From: CAADGY01 sp900696665
GTDB taxonomy: Bacteria; Acidobacteriota; Terriglobia; Bryobacterales; Bryobacteraceae
Assembly: GCA_035063885.1 (NCBI GenBank)
Contig: JAPSFM010000012.1
Coordinates: 25,986-89,985 of the forward strand
DNA length: 64,000 bases
Direction: 5' to 3'
In this document: positions 19,301 through 28,031 of the stretch, piece by piece
Layout of the letters: the number at the start of each line of letters is the position of its first letter
How positions within the stretch are numbered: position 1 is the first letter of the stretch
The notes under the pieces: generated by a model
Told to the model about the DNA's origin: nothing
Database searches by the model: none
What the model saw: only the letters and a program-made list of their open reading frames with translations
Position numbers and translations under genes: made by a program

Positions 19301-21142
19301 TGGCTTCAGGATTCCATGCTGTCGCGCCAGGGCCCGTTTTTAAAGCTTGGTGTAACGGTGCGGAACGAGCGCTTTCCACGCCGCATCACTACCTCCATCA
19401 CACCGGGCGGTGAGCGGTACACCGAAACTTCCCGTCCGCTGCTTTACACGGACGGGCTCCTGCAACGGATTTCGCGTGATGGATTCAATGCGATCTGGAT
19501 CTGGCTCAACACAGAAGAAGCGGCATGGAACTCCAGGATCTTTCCTGAACTGGATGATCCGCAAGCGCACGCCCGGTTAGCGCGCCTTCAGGATGTCGCA
19601 CGCCGCGCCAAACGCTTCGGCATCGATGTTTACATCTACCTGGCGACGGGATACAACCATCACATCCCGGAATGGTTTTACAAAAAGTATCCGGACCTCA
19701 AGGGCTACGGCTGGGGTTCGCCAATGGAGACAACCATCCTGCGCGTTCGCGAATATCACGCCGAGATCGTAGGCAACATTTTCCGCTATGCACCGGATCT
19801 GAAGGGAATGGTCGTCATCTACGACAGCGAAGGCTTCTATCATTCGGGCAATCGTGAGGCGAGCCGGAAGCAATGCAGGACGTGCCAGGACATGACGCTG
19901 GAGGAGATCTCGCTTCAGTTGCTCAACAATTTGAACGATGCGATGCGGGCCACCGGCGGCAACGAAAAAGAGCTGATTGCCTGGAGCTACGGTGACAATG
20001 TTCCCTGGGTGGAACGATTGATACCAAGACTCCCGAAGAACGTCATTGTCCAGAGCGATTTCAGCAAGGGAGGCCTCGTGGTGCGGGATGGCATTCGCCA
20101 CCTGACCGGCGATTACAATCTCACCCTGGTGGGCCCGCCTGAGTCCTACGTCCGGCAGCACCGGGCGGCCAAACAAGCGGGTCTGGATTTCGTCACCAAA
20201 ACTGAACACGCCGTGAGTCAGGAATTCATTTTCGTCCCCTATATCCCGGCGATGGAGCAGTGGGCGCGCCGCATCGGGAAGATCCGATCCGTAGACACGG
20301 AGGGGATTTTCGCCAACTGGTGCCATTACGGATACATGGCCTCGCTGCCGGCACAACTGCTAAACGAGATGTCATTCGATCCTGCTCCGGATATCGAAGC
20401 GGAGCTTCATTCATTGGCGGTGCGAAACTACGGCCCTCAAAGCGCTCCACTGGTAGTCCGTGCATGGCGGCATCTGAGTGATGGCATCCGCGAATTTCCC
20501 TACTCCGACAACGTATCGCGCATTCCGGGGCCGCTGCAAAAGGGTCCGAGCCATCCGTTCTTCCTCGATCCGAAGATCCCGAATTTCGGACGATGGCGAT
20601 CCTGGCAAAACGATCTGGCATGGACGAAGCCGTGGGGCCCCGCCGTCGCGGCGAAATATCTGGGAAAGGTTCGCACCGAGTTCGTCAAAGGCGCCGCTTT
20701 GTTGGACGAAGCGCGAACAGCTTCGCAGGGGAAGCATCGAGAGGCCCTCGATGCCGAATGGCGGATCGCAACGCTTCTTGAAAGCAGCCTGGCAACCGTA
20801 CTCCATCTCATCGATTGGATCGAGGCCCGGAGTCGGTTCTACGGCGCACAATCAGATTCCGAACGTGCGGCCGCCGCGCGTGAGCTCGAATCGGTTCTGA
20901 TTGCCGAGCGGGCGAACGTGCAGCGCGTTCTTCCGCTCCTCGAAGCCGATTCGCGCCTCGGATACGCGTCGGAGGGCGGCGGAGTTCTGCGCGGCGGGTT
21001 ATTCACTCCGGAGTTGGTACGCTGGAAACTCGGACAGATCGACAACGTGCTTCGAGTCGAGTTGCCCCGTCTTTCAGGCCGGTCCGCCGCGGCCGTACCG
21101 TCGACCATCCGCGAAGCTGTCGCCGGAGCAAGCAGGAACTGA
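16325..21142 (+). CDS. Secreted esterase-glycosidase fusion (two alpha/beta-hydrolase domains plus glycosidase-like TIM barrel)
   Basis: A 1605-residue exported protein (signal peptide about 1-24). Domain 1 (about 30-400) is an alpha/beta hydrolase with GTGQGG at 240-245, Gly in place of the nucleophile Ser. Domain 2 (about 420-740) is intact, with GLSYGG (S575) and a late GVHEIGG His. A linker/beta region follows (about 740-900), then a hexosaminidase-domain-2-like fold and a TIM barrel (about 905-1605) with DSEG (D1167, E1169) and a CxxC at 1184-1187. Domains 1-2 match the separate gene at 24839-27031, and the barrel matches 21996-24839. The start is fixed by the ATGA overlap with the previous gene. 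Likely role: deacylation plus glycan cleavage outside the cytoplasm. The glycosidase family is not assigned. Confidence 0.8.
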   Translation: MTRRMCWIVAGLVLTCCGMSASDIPEFLSGTTQVVVPADWREQQRLQMIRFLERRTESAVKLRDEAWSRGSAETHRKNLHSLLGLLSSARAGARVATLAEGAMRIDDVAVHRQDGLRVRALVFSNTGGSDANRPAVIVIPDSDQTAEAFAGIAPGGTPAKWLLRLLAANAVVAVPTMVERSADHPLSHKLKNKDRRHILHRLGFVVGRSLTGLDVQKILLLREELASRKGIDRSRIVVMGTGQGGMTALYAAAAEPSFAGAAVLDYFHQREQAWSEPVDRMLFGQLLEFGDAELAALVAPRKLLLGYRSGSPLLGTAARELARAQEYYRKRSRGNALSVMKNVADPLLQAAIYLVATDSAGTPGELSFRVPLERVRAARDEDFESLHAYLLRLVEESEDRREEYWHNPQPAHMREQLARHEGVPQEPSAPLRPRTRLVRVTDKWTGYEVLLDVFGGLEVYGHLLVPRGANKGLPAVICQHGLDGQPKDITGIGEKPRSPYHLFGAALADRGYVVFAPYLTVPAPQGKLINDLVRRSAPLGMMRTGIEVRKLRAVVDFLSAQPFVDAKRIGYYGLSYGGYSTLWMGPLEPRLAAIVISGHFNDWRSKITNHELATSYLMHPDEDFYSWNALHRFTHPELIAAMSPRPVMVEFAEKDGTTTPEWHQRAWKQVEAMSSALGVADRVEREWFLGVHEIGGMRTFEFLDKWLRPELSSSRDYKYLLWPTTRDLPGLGDNAADTWPFITHNLDSSGKTALRDIFRVSGSGDFRGLELRLSRAGHPGDIIVRFGSAPGASDLGEARIASSDVTPLYDLWHAARIPHSKLAAGREYHVEIRAERGRIPGDYYVVYAPKPLGGSPRPARFPFAYRPLETGGKGKQEEPTHEFVRQYLKPKLPVMEVGAGVSPDSNETVLTSRWTVQRPAQPDEIVETAAAELERFLRTIPSQMESAGVIELRISNSGPEGVHSREGYRIDTASSRITIEARHSRGIMRAIYWLQDSMLSRQGPFLKLGVTVRNERFPRRITTSITPGGERYTETSRPLLYTDGLLQRISRDGFNAIWIWLNTEEAAWNSRIFPELDDPQAHARLARLQDVARRAKRFGIDVYIYLATGYNHHIPEWFYKKYPDLKGYGWGSPMETTILRVREYHAEIVGNIFRYAPDLKGMVVIYDSEGFYHSGNREASRKQCRTCQDMTLEEISLQLLNNLNDAMRATGGNEKELIAWSYGDNVPWVERLIPRLPKNVIVQSDFSKGGLVVRDGIRHLTGDYNLTLVGPPESYVRQHRAAKQAGLDFVTKTEHAVSQEFIFVPYIPAMEQWARRIGKIRSVDTEGIFANWCHYGYMASLPAQLLNEMSFDPAPDIEAELHSLAVRNYGPQSAPLVVRAWRHLSDGIREFPYSDNVSRIPGPLQKGPSHPFFLDPKIPNFGRWRSWQNDLAWTKPWGPAVAAKYLGKVRTEFVKGAALLDEARTASQGKHREALDAEWRIATLLESSLATVLHLIDWIEARSRFYGAQSDSERAAAARELESVLIAERANVQRVLPLLEADSRLGYASEGGGVLRGGLFTPELVRWKLGQIDNVLRVELPRLSGRSAAAVPSTIREAVAGASRN

Positions 21143-21143
21143 A

Positions 21144-22004
21144 ATGCGAATCGGATTTGTGGGAATGGGAATCATGGGCGCGCCGATGGCGTTGAATCTG
21201 CTACGCGCCGGTTTCGATCTGACGGTCTACAATCGTACCGCATCAAAATGTGCCCCTCTGATGAGCGCAGGCGCGAAGCAGGCCGAATCGCTTCCAGCGC
21301 TTGCCGCTTCTAGCGATATCGTCATTACGATGGTCTCCGACACGCCGGACGTGGAAGCGGTGCTCTTCGGGAATGGCGGGCTTGCGGAAGGGCTGAAACC
21401 GTATTCCACTTTCGTCGACATGAGCACTATCGCGCCGTCGGCCGCCGTCCGCTTCGCAGCCCGATTGCGGAACAGGACGGTCGACTATCTCGACGCCCCC
21501 GTGAGCGGCGGTGAAACGGGCGCAAAGGCAGCGAAACTCTCGATCATGGCGGGCGGCGATCGCCCGGTATTCGAACGTTGCCTGTCGTTGTTTCAAGCAA
21601 TGGGAACGAGCATCGTCCACACCGGCCCCACCGGCAGCGGCCTCAAAACGAAATTGATCAATCAGATTGTTGGCGCGTTAAATTTGCTGGGTGCGGCCGA
21701 GGGTGTCCGCGTGTGCCAGGCGGCGGGGCTCGATGCCGCCACCACCTTACAGGCGGTCAGCTCGGGTGCAGCGGCCTCGTGGATGTTGAGCAATCTCGGC
21801 CCGAAGATGGCTTCCCGCGATTACTCCGCGGGGTTCAGCATCCGGCTGCAACAGAAAGATCTGCGCCTGGCGATGGAATTCTGCCGCGAACTGGGGATCG
21901 ATGCACCGGGTGTGGCGCTTGTCTTCGAACTGTTTACACGCGCGCTGGAATCCGGATTCGGGGAAAGCGGCAACCAGAGTCTCATCCGTCTCTGGTCAGC
22001 GTAA
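21144..22004 (+). CDS. 3-hydroxyisobutyrate dehydrogenase-family reductase (GarR/GlxR-like)
   Basis: A 286-residue NAD(P)-dependent enzyme. GFVGMGIMGAPMALNLL (4-20) is the nucleotide-binding motif, DAPVSGGETGA (118-128) the substrate loop, and K170 in GLKTKLINQ the catalytic lysine. In sugar-acid operons this family commonly reduces tartronate semialdehyde, which would follow the DapA-type lyase encoded upstream; 3-hydroxyisobutyrate or glyoxylate reduction remains possible. The ATG lies 1 bp after the stop of the fusion gene, so it is the last gene of the operon. Its 3' end overlaps the opposing gene by 9 bp. Confidence 0.85.
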   Translation: MRIGFVGMGIMGAPMALNLLRAGFDLTVYNRTASKCAPLMSAGAKQAESLPALAASSDIVITMVSDTPDVEAVLFGNGGLAEGLKPYSTFVDMSTIAPSAAVRFAARLRNRTVDYLDAPVSGGETGAKAAKLSIMAGGDRPVFERCLSLFQAMGTSIVHTGPTGSGLKTKLINQIVGALNLLGAAEGVRVCQAAGLDAATTLQAVSSGAAASWMLSNLGPKMASRDYSAGFSIRLQQKDLRLAMEFCRELGIDAPGVALVFELFTRALESGFGESGNQSLIRLWSA

Positions 22005-24839
22005 CCCACGCCGTTTGCGTTCAGCCGGAATCTGTTCGTCGAGCAGTTTTTTGAGCTGGAGCATCTTTTTCTCTACCGCGCCCGGTGAATAAATGCCTGC
22101 GCGCGGCACGCCCGTCTGATCGTTCCTTCCGCTGTTGGCGTATCCGATTCGCGAATCCGCACACACGATGGGAAGAGCGGCCTGCGCATTGTCAAGTTCG
22201 GCCCGGGCGATGTCAGCCATGCGGTCGAGTGTCTCTGACGCGCGCACGAAGTTTCCTTCTTTCTCCAGCAGGTCGCGGGCTTCATAGAACCGGCCCACGT
22301 GAATGGTGCTTCGAATCGAGAAGAGAAGCGCCTCCGCTACGCCAGCCTCGCGCGCGGCGTCCGCACGGATTCGCTCCGGCGCGGCTTCCACGGCTTTGCG
22401 TAGCAGATTCACGCCACGCGCCCATCCGGCTTCCAGCTTTTCGAGTTGCGATAGCGCCAGTGCCGGTCCCCACGGGCGCGTCCAACTCAAGTCATTCTTA
22501 AATTGCCGGCCTGCATCGTGCAACGGGCGGTAGCGGCTGTCCAGGAACAGCGGATGAGACGGCCCTTTCTGAATGGGACCCATGGCCATGGCTGAAGAAA
22601 ACGGATACTCTCGAATAGCGTTGCTGAATTCGCGCCATGCATTCACAGCGTAACTTGCACCGGCGCCGTAATCGCGTTCCGCTAGTTTGCCAAGCACAGC
22701 TTCGGTGTCAGCAGGAGTGCTCCAGTGATGCCAATAGTAGACTTCGGCGGCTACGGAAGGCATGAACCCGTAGTGCATCCAGTTGGCGAATATGCCTGAA
22801 AGGTGCGGCGCCCCGCGGATGCGTTCGAACCGCGTGGCGTATTGAAAGAAAACCGGAATATAGGGAGTGTCGACGAACTCGAGCGCTATCGCGTGCTCGG
22901 TCTTTACCCAGAAGGGCATCCCTCCCGCGGCTGCGAACTCAGCCTGTTTCACGAATCGTTCCGAGGGACCGGCGAAGCTGATCGGATAATCGTAGGCCGG
23001 AATGGCGATGTCACCAAACCGGATCTCTCCCTCTTTACCGAACTCGGTCATCAGGGTAATGGATGGGGGGAGTTGCCTGATGAGCTTGGATTGCGTTGTA
23101 TCGTCACGCGACCAGTTATTGGATGCACTGTAGGGCCACAACACCACCGCGGCTTCAGGATTCCCGGCGCGCGCGCCTTCCACCAGCGATCTCGAAAACT
23201 CGGCTATTGTTTCCTGCGGCGTGCGCCGGGAACAACGAGGGCACGTATTCTTCCTCGTGTAGCAATGCATGAAGCCCTCGCCGCCTACGATGAAGACGAT
23301 TCCTTTCAGCCCCGGCGCGCTCTTCATAAGGTCCGTGGTGGCCGCCTTAAGATGCTGCCGCACTTCGGATACGCTTGTACAGAGGATGTGAGTGCCGCCA
23401 TACGATCGCCTCTCGCTGCCTCGAACACCAGGGTGCTTTTGATAGAACGAATCCGGCAGCGGCCGGTTCGCCAGGTACATGTAAACATCGATACCGTAGC
23501 GCGAAGTCCGGGCGATCAGCCGGCGCAGCTTCGCCTGGCGCTCGCGAACGCCATGATCGAGTTCCGGATAGACGGAGGAGTGCGCCACTTCATCCAGATC
23601 TCCCCACAGCCATATCGCGTTGAAGCCGGCGCGGGAGATGCGTCCCAACAGGCCGTCGCTGTAGGCATCTTCCGGAGTATCCAGCTCCATCTTGGCGTAA
23701 AAGGGAGCCGACGTTATTCGTGGAGAGTGTTTCGGCGCGCGGAGCTCATCCATCATCGGCAGAATCGGCGCCCGCTTCAGCTTCATGAGTGCTTCGACAT
23801 GATGCAGCCCGCGCATGGCTCCTCGCGAGTCGAAGCCGCATACGAGTACTTCCCCATCGGTCACCACAAGCCGGAAGGATTCGGGTACGGAAAGACCCTT
23901 TGCCGCTTCGGGAAGTTGCGACTTGGTTGTCACCTGAATCACGCCGCGCTTCCCCGCCGGCGCGGTGGCGCGAACTTCCATCGCCGCCCGAAGAAATTCC
24001 TGAAACTCGTTCACCGCTGTTTGCACGACAGGATCGGCCGTGAGCCGGTTTCGCACTTGCCAGCGTCCATCGATCTCGACTTCACCGGGCTTGGCCTGTA
24101 GCGCCGAGTCGCGCAGCGGCTTTGAATAAAGTGGACCGGTGATGTCTTCGGTAAAAGCGAAGCGCTCTTCGCAGCGGCCGCACACTCCGTCACGCGCACC
24201 AGGTACGGCCGCGCCGTCGCCCAATATCTCGAATGCCAGGTCAAAGCCGTCGAGAGCCGCTCCGGCACCGTCATAAGCCGAACCCTCGCGGTACACCGGC
24301 GTGTGCGCGCCGTAGTCGATGTTTGCCGGGTTCTCGAACTGCTTTGGAGCGTTGGGATCAGGATCCCAGTTCTCTTCATACCGGAAGCGCGGCAGGAAGC
24401 GGGGGTTGGCGATTTCGCGATCCGATGTCCCGAACACTTCGTAGTAACCGCCGGACGATTTCGGAACACGCAACTCCAGGTAGTATGTCGCGCCGGCTTC
24501 CACCGGCAAGGCACGCTGAAAATCCGGCCCGTGCCAGCGTTCAAACCACGGGTTTGCATGCCTCAAGTCCATTGAGCCTGAGAGCAGTTCGCCGGAGCGT
24601 AAGGTGGAGCGAAACCTATATTCGACAGGCGGCGGACTGCCATGACGCCTGATGCGAAGCCGGAATCCGCGCAACGCTTTGGTTCCTTTCGCAATCGTGA
24701 AACTCTGGGTAACCGGCTCGTCCGCGTCGAGTTTCCATGCCACGACAGAATCGGTAACGGGATCGTAGTCGTGCGCGGCGACCACGCTCGCGGCGGGCGC
24801 AATGCCACACGCCAGCAATGCAAGAATAGCAAGCTTCAT
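21996..24839 (-). CDS. Exported glycosidase-like protein (hexosaminidase-like domain plus TIM barrel)
   Basis: A 947-residue protein with signal peptide 1-22. Residues 25-250 are a beta-rich module carrying a CGRC pair (220-223). Residues 253-370 resemble the GH20 'domain 2' fold, and 380-700 form a TIM barrel with FIVGGEGF (E521) and CPRC at 533-536. A helical C-terminus follows (KGPSHPLFLD, WTRPWGPALALSQLEKL). The barrel is colinear with residues 905-1605 of the 16325-21142 protein. Its ATG overlaps the esterase stop as TGATG (24837-24841). The catalytic residues are not proven, as the Asp before the Glu in the paralog (DSEG) is Gly here (GGEG). Confidence 0.75.
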   Translation of the reverse strand: MKLAILALLACGIAPAASVVAAHDYDPVTDSVVAWKLDADEPVTQSFTIAKGTKALRGFRLRIRRHGSPPPVEYRFRSTLRSGELLSGSMDLRHANPWFERWHGPDFQRALPVEAGATYYLELRVPKSSGGYYEVFGTSDREIANPRFLPRFRYEENWDPDPNAPKQFENPANIDYGAHTPVYREGSAYDGAGAALDGFDLAFEILGDGAAVPGARDGVCGRCEERFAFTEDITGPLYSKPLRDSALQAKPGEVEIDGRWQVRNRLTADPVVQTAVNEFQEFLRAAMEVRATAPAGKRGVIQVTTKSQLPEAAKGLSVPESFRLVVTDGEVLVCGFDSRGAMRGLHHVEALMKLKRAPILPMMDELRAPKHSPRITSAPFYAKMELDTPEDAYSDGLLGRISRAGFNAIWLWGDLDEVAHSSVYPELDHGVRERQAKLRRLIARTSRYGIDVYMYLANRPLPDSFYQKHPGVRGSERRSYGGTHILCTSVSEVRQHLKAATTDLMKSAPGLKGIVFIVGGEGFMHCYTRKNTCPRCSRRTPQETIAEFSRSLVEGARAGNPEAAVVLWPYSASNNWSRDDTTQSKLIRQLPPSITLMTEFGKEGEIRFGDIAIPAYDYPISFAGPSERFVKQAEFAAAGGMPFWVKTEHAIALEFVDTPYIPVFFQYATRFERIRGAPHLSGIFANWMHYGFMPSVAAEVYYWHHWSTPADTEAVLGKLAERDYGAGASYAVNAWREFSNAIREYPFSSAMAMGPIQKGPSHPLFLDSRYRPLHDAGRQFKNDLSWTRPWGPALALSQLEKLEAGWARGVNLLRKAVEAAPERIRADAAREAGVAEALLFSIRSTIHVGRFYEARDLLEKEGNFVRASETLDRMADIARAELDNAQAALPIVCADSRIGYANSGRNDQTGVPRAGIYSPGAVEKKMLQLKKLLDEQIPAERKRRGLR

Positions 24840-27031
24840 CAAAGAGGTTTCCCCCGGAGCAACCGGTCGAGAAACGGATAGACCTGATGCCCATCGATCT
24901 TATGTGGTCCCGCGAACGCGGCGATGAGGAACCGGTCTGCGAGTCCGAGCTTACGATAAAGCTCCCCCACCCGGTTCATCTCGAATTCCACGAAACGGTG
25001 CGGCAACACAACTACTGCGTCACGATCACCAATCTCGACGGCAAACGCGCGCGGTGCTGTCAGCATGGCAATTTCAGCGTGGCTGAACGAATGGAGCAGA
25101 TTGAAGTTGAACATGTCGAAACAGTCGGCGTGGAACAGAAACGAAGTGCCTTCGGTGACATCGGAAGTTTTGATGTTCCAATCATTGAAATGTCCACTGC
25201 TCACGATGACCTTAAAGCGGGGCTCAGCGGGAGCGGTCCACAATGCGGTGTAACCGCCGTAGGACAAGCCATAGAACGCGAACCGTTCGGCATCGGCAAA
25301 CTCGAGTGTGGAGAGATAATCCAGCACACGCCCAAACTTCCTGACTTCCATCCCCTGTGGTGTGAGTCCGATCAGATGAGACCGGCGCGCCAGATTGCTG
25401 CGGTCGATGGCGGTTTGCACCGAGATCATCGGCGCAAACACCAGGTAGCCGCGCCGTGCAAGCTTCCAGCCAAAGCGGTCGTAAACAGAATCCGCGTTGG
25501 GGTTGGGAATCACGCCGAGTGCGTCCTCGGGTTTGCCCTGAAGGCCGTGCTGCGTGAACACCACGGGCCGCCGCTCCCCCGGGCGTATATCCTTCGGAAC
25601 GAGCAAAATACCATAGGCATGAACGTTGTCATAGACGCGAACCGACAGCCGGTAGCCGGCAAACTCGGGCTCATCGTACAGCAGTGCACTTCGAGCTTCG
25701 AGGAGGCCTTCCGCTGGCGCGTACCGGCCTATTGTATCCAGGTACAGTTCGCGCTTCTTCTCCGCCCAGGCATTGAAATCCGCGAGGGAAGTGACCGGTG
25801 GCTGCCATGCCGCCTGCCTCACGGCATAGGCCTCCATTGCCAGGTTGCGGAGACGTGCCTGCCAGTGCTGAAACTGCGTATTCGCAATCTGAGCAAGGCG
25901 CTCCGGCGGCAACTCCGCGGTGTAATCCGCCGCAGTTGGCCTGGCCGGGTTCATCACTTTTGCCAGAGCCGCGATTGCCTCATCGCTGATGGATCCCGCA
26001 TTGCCGGATGTGGCGCGGATCGGGCGCGTCCCTCCAGCCCTGGCGTAATAGCCTTCCGCACGGCGTATCTCGATATCTGTTCCGGGCACGGCGCCGTCGA
26101 TGATCAATGCGCGCGGAGCGATCATTCCGGCTACTTCCGCATCGCCAAAACGAACGAGATGCTTCCATAGTGTCCGGTCTTCCGGCTCCTCGAAAGCCTT
26201 TTCCCTTGTGCCGAAGTAGTTGGCGGCCACGGCCGCGCGGATCCGTTCGTCGAGCGCCGCGGCGTATAACGCTGTAAGCGCGCCCTGCTTCTCTCCAGCT
26301 ACGGCAATGCGGCTTTTATCCACTTCAGGCATGGCGCGCAGCAGAGTAACTGCTGATGCCACCTGCTGCACTTCCGTGCCGGTCAGGTGCCGGCCTACCT
26401 GGTAGCCCAGGCGAAAGAGCCAGCTACGGTCCTCGGTCCATGGTTGGCAAAACGTGCGCCGCTGAACGAAGAACGGCGCGAGCACGGCATAGCCGGCCGA
26501 AGAGAGTCTTCGCGCCGTCTGTTCCGCCGGCGGTAACGCCCGCGTCAAACCTGCGATATCCGCGGCCGATTGCGCCGCATCGCTTATTGCAATCACCGCG
26601 GGATGCGGGCCGGCGGATTTCGGAACGATCAACACCGCGTATGCGCACAAGCTGCCCCGTGCTGTAGCGCCCATGTTCCCAATCGGAAGAACCGGCCACT
26701 CCAGCAGCGACACCGTATGGGATGGCGACTCGGCGAGAACAGTCTTCTGCGGCTTGGGTTCGAGCAGCGGATCAGTTACACCCAACATCCGGCAGAAGTG
26801 CTCCCGGTTCTCGCGAACAACCGCGTTCCAATCTTCGCCAGCCCAGTATTGGCCGCGCGCCGCCGCGGCTTTCGCAATCTCGCCCTCGTAGAAAGCACGC
26901 AATTCGTTGTATTGTTCCGTGACGATATCTGCCGGGAATACCCAGCGGTTCGATTTCGGAAGAGTTCGGGCTGTTTCCGCAGACAATCCGGACAGCAGGG
27001 ACACGGCCAAGAACGGCAATACCTTATTCAC
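24839..27031 (-). CDS. Exported double alpha/beta-hydrolase (acetylxylan-esterase / dienelactone-hydrolase-like)
   Basis: A 730-residue protein with signal peptide 1-18 and two tandem alpha/beta-hydrolase domains. In the first, the nucleophile elbow reads G-E-K-Q-G (246-250), Lys in place of Ser, so it is probably inactive. In the second, GLSYGG (S590) is intact, with a GDRD acid segment and the late FAGPHKIDG His. The same active/inactive arrangement is found in the fused paralog at 16325. A GTG start overlaps the deacetylase stop as GTGA (27028-27031). In context with a deacetylase and a glycosidase-like gene, deacylation of a decorated polysaccharide is likely. Confidence 0.8.
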   Translation of the reverse strand: MNKVLPFLAVSLLSGLSAETARTLPKSNRWVFPADIVTEQYNELRAFYEGEIAKAAAARGQYWAGEDWNAVVRENREHFCRMLGVTDPLLEPKPQKTVLAESPSHTVSLLEWPVLPIGNMGATARGSLCAYAVLIVPKSAGPHPAVIAISDAAQSAADIAGLTRALPPAEQTARRLSSAGYAVLAPFFVQRRTFCQPWTEDRSWLFRLGYQVGRHLTGTEVQQVASAVTLLRAMPEVDKSRIAVAGEKQGALTALYAAALDERIRAAVAANYFGTREKAFEEPEDRTLWKHLVRFGDAEVAGMIAPRALIIDGAVPGTDIEIRRAEGYYARAGGTRPIRATSGNAGSISDEAIAALAKVMNPARPTAADYTAELPPERLAQIANTQFQHWQARLRNLAMEAYAVRQAAWQPPVTSLADFNAWAEKKRELYLDTIGRYAPAEGLLEARSALLYDEPEFAGYRLSVRVYDNVHAYGILLVPKDIRPGERRPVVFTQHGLQGKPEDALGVIPNPNADSVYDRFGWKLARRGYLVFAPMISVQTAIDRSNLARRSHLIGLTPQGMEVRKFGRVLDYLSTLEFADAERFAFYGLSYGGYTALWTAPAEPRFKVIVSSGHFNDWNIKTSDVTEGTSFLFHADCFDMFNFNLLHSFSHAEIAMLTAPRAFAVEIGDRDAVVVLPHRFVEFEMNRVGELYRKLGLADRFLIAAFAGPHKIDGHQVYPFLDRLLRGKPL

Positions 27032-28014
27032 CCCTCACCCCCGAATTGGGCGGCAATTTTGTCGAGTGTTGCCGCTTTAGCCTGTTTGCCGGCATCGCGT
27101 ACGAGGTCCAGGATCAGATCGACGCTCTCCATGCGAGGGTCCGTTACCACCAGGCATGATGGATGCCCCAGAAAATCGTAGACCGCTCGATGTTCGATAG
27201 CCCACTCCACGCCCACGCGGATTGCGCGCAGAAAGCTTTCGAGCCGCCATCGGCCGTTGCGAAATGCTCCGATGTCGCTAATGGGGCTCATCGGAATTTC
27301 GAGCAACCCCGTTTCCGGGTAGCGAAATGGTTGCGATTCGCGTTGTGCTTCGCGAACCGCATCATAGACTGCCGGAGACGGAGCTACTCCCAAGCGCCCC
27401 AGGGGATGTCTGGCGTACTTGCCGCTGACCCAAGCGAAACCTTCCTCCTTCAGCATCCGTTGCACATCGGGCCGTCCGGCAAGTCCATTGGGAAATCCGC
27501 CCGGCGTGCGGAATCCACTAGGCACGATTCCGAGCCGCTGCCGCATGGCCTCCGAGGTCATACGAACATTCCGCCGGATAAAATCGAGCGGAGGTTTATC
27601 GTCGAGCAGCCACGGAGCGCGGCGAAACCTCGGTTGGATGTCTTCGGCCCGGGTGGCCAGCACATTCACGTGATCGTAAGTGTGGTTGCCGATGGAATGC
27701 CCCATGCCGGCAATTTCCCGCAGCCAACCCGCGTCTTCCTGTTCGAACACCCTGCCGACAGCAAAGAAGTGCATCGCTGCCCCGCGTTCGCGCACCCGCC
27801 GCGCAACCTGTAGCGAATAGCGCTTTGTCGCGTCGTCAAGGTTGCCTTTCTCGTAATCCCAATGCGTCTGGTCCCAGGTGGGAAAGTTCCGGCTCATCTC
27901 GAGATCGAATGTGATAGCGATCAACGCTCTATCACCAGCCGCCGGCGCGGCCCGCAAACTGGTTGCGAACCCACCCAGAGTTGTCGTGGTAAGGAATGTC
28001 CGCCGGGAAATCAT
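27028..28014 (-). CDS. Polysaccharide deacetylase (NodB/CE4 family), exported
   Basis: A 328-residue protein starting MISRRTFLTTTTLGGF, a Tat-like leader, then a NodB homology domain: AITFDLEMS (motif 1, early Asp), HSIGNHTYDHVN (motif 2, HxxxH metal ligands) and SGFRTPGGFPNG (motif 3 region). The reaction would be removal of N- or O-acetyl groups from a carbohydrate. The ATG at 28014 is preferred to the open frame up to 28065, because the Tat arginines then sit at residues 4-5. It is the first intact gene of the minus-strand operon with the double hydrolase and the glycosidase-like protein. Confidence 0.85.
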   Translation of the reverse strand: MISRRTFLTTTTLGGFATSLRAAPAAGDRALIAITFDLEMSRNFPTWDQTHWDYEKGNLDDATKRYSLQVARRVRERGAAMHFFAVGRVFEQEDAGWLREIAGMGHSIGNHTYDHVNVLATRAEDIQPRFRRAPWLLDDKPPLDFIRRNVRMTSEAMRQRLGIVPSGFRTPGGFPNGLAGRPDVQRMLKEEGFAWVSGKYARHPLGRLGVAPSPAVYDAVREAQRESQPFRYPETGLLEIPMSPISDIGAFRNGRWRLESFLRAIRVGVEWAIEHRAVYDFLGHPSCLVVTDPRMESVDLILDLVRDAGKQAKAATLDKIAAQFGGEG

Positions 28015-28031
28015 GATCAAGCGAATATCTC

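Noticed and set aside
22803..24101. Long open frame (432 codons) opposite the 947-residue glycosidase-like gene
   Set aside because: Its translation is low-complexity, rich in R/H/G with no family motif, and lies wholly inside a well-supported gene on the other strand; typical of high-GC codon-position shadowing.
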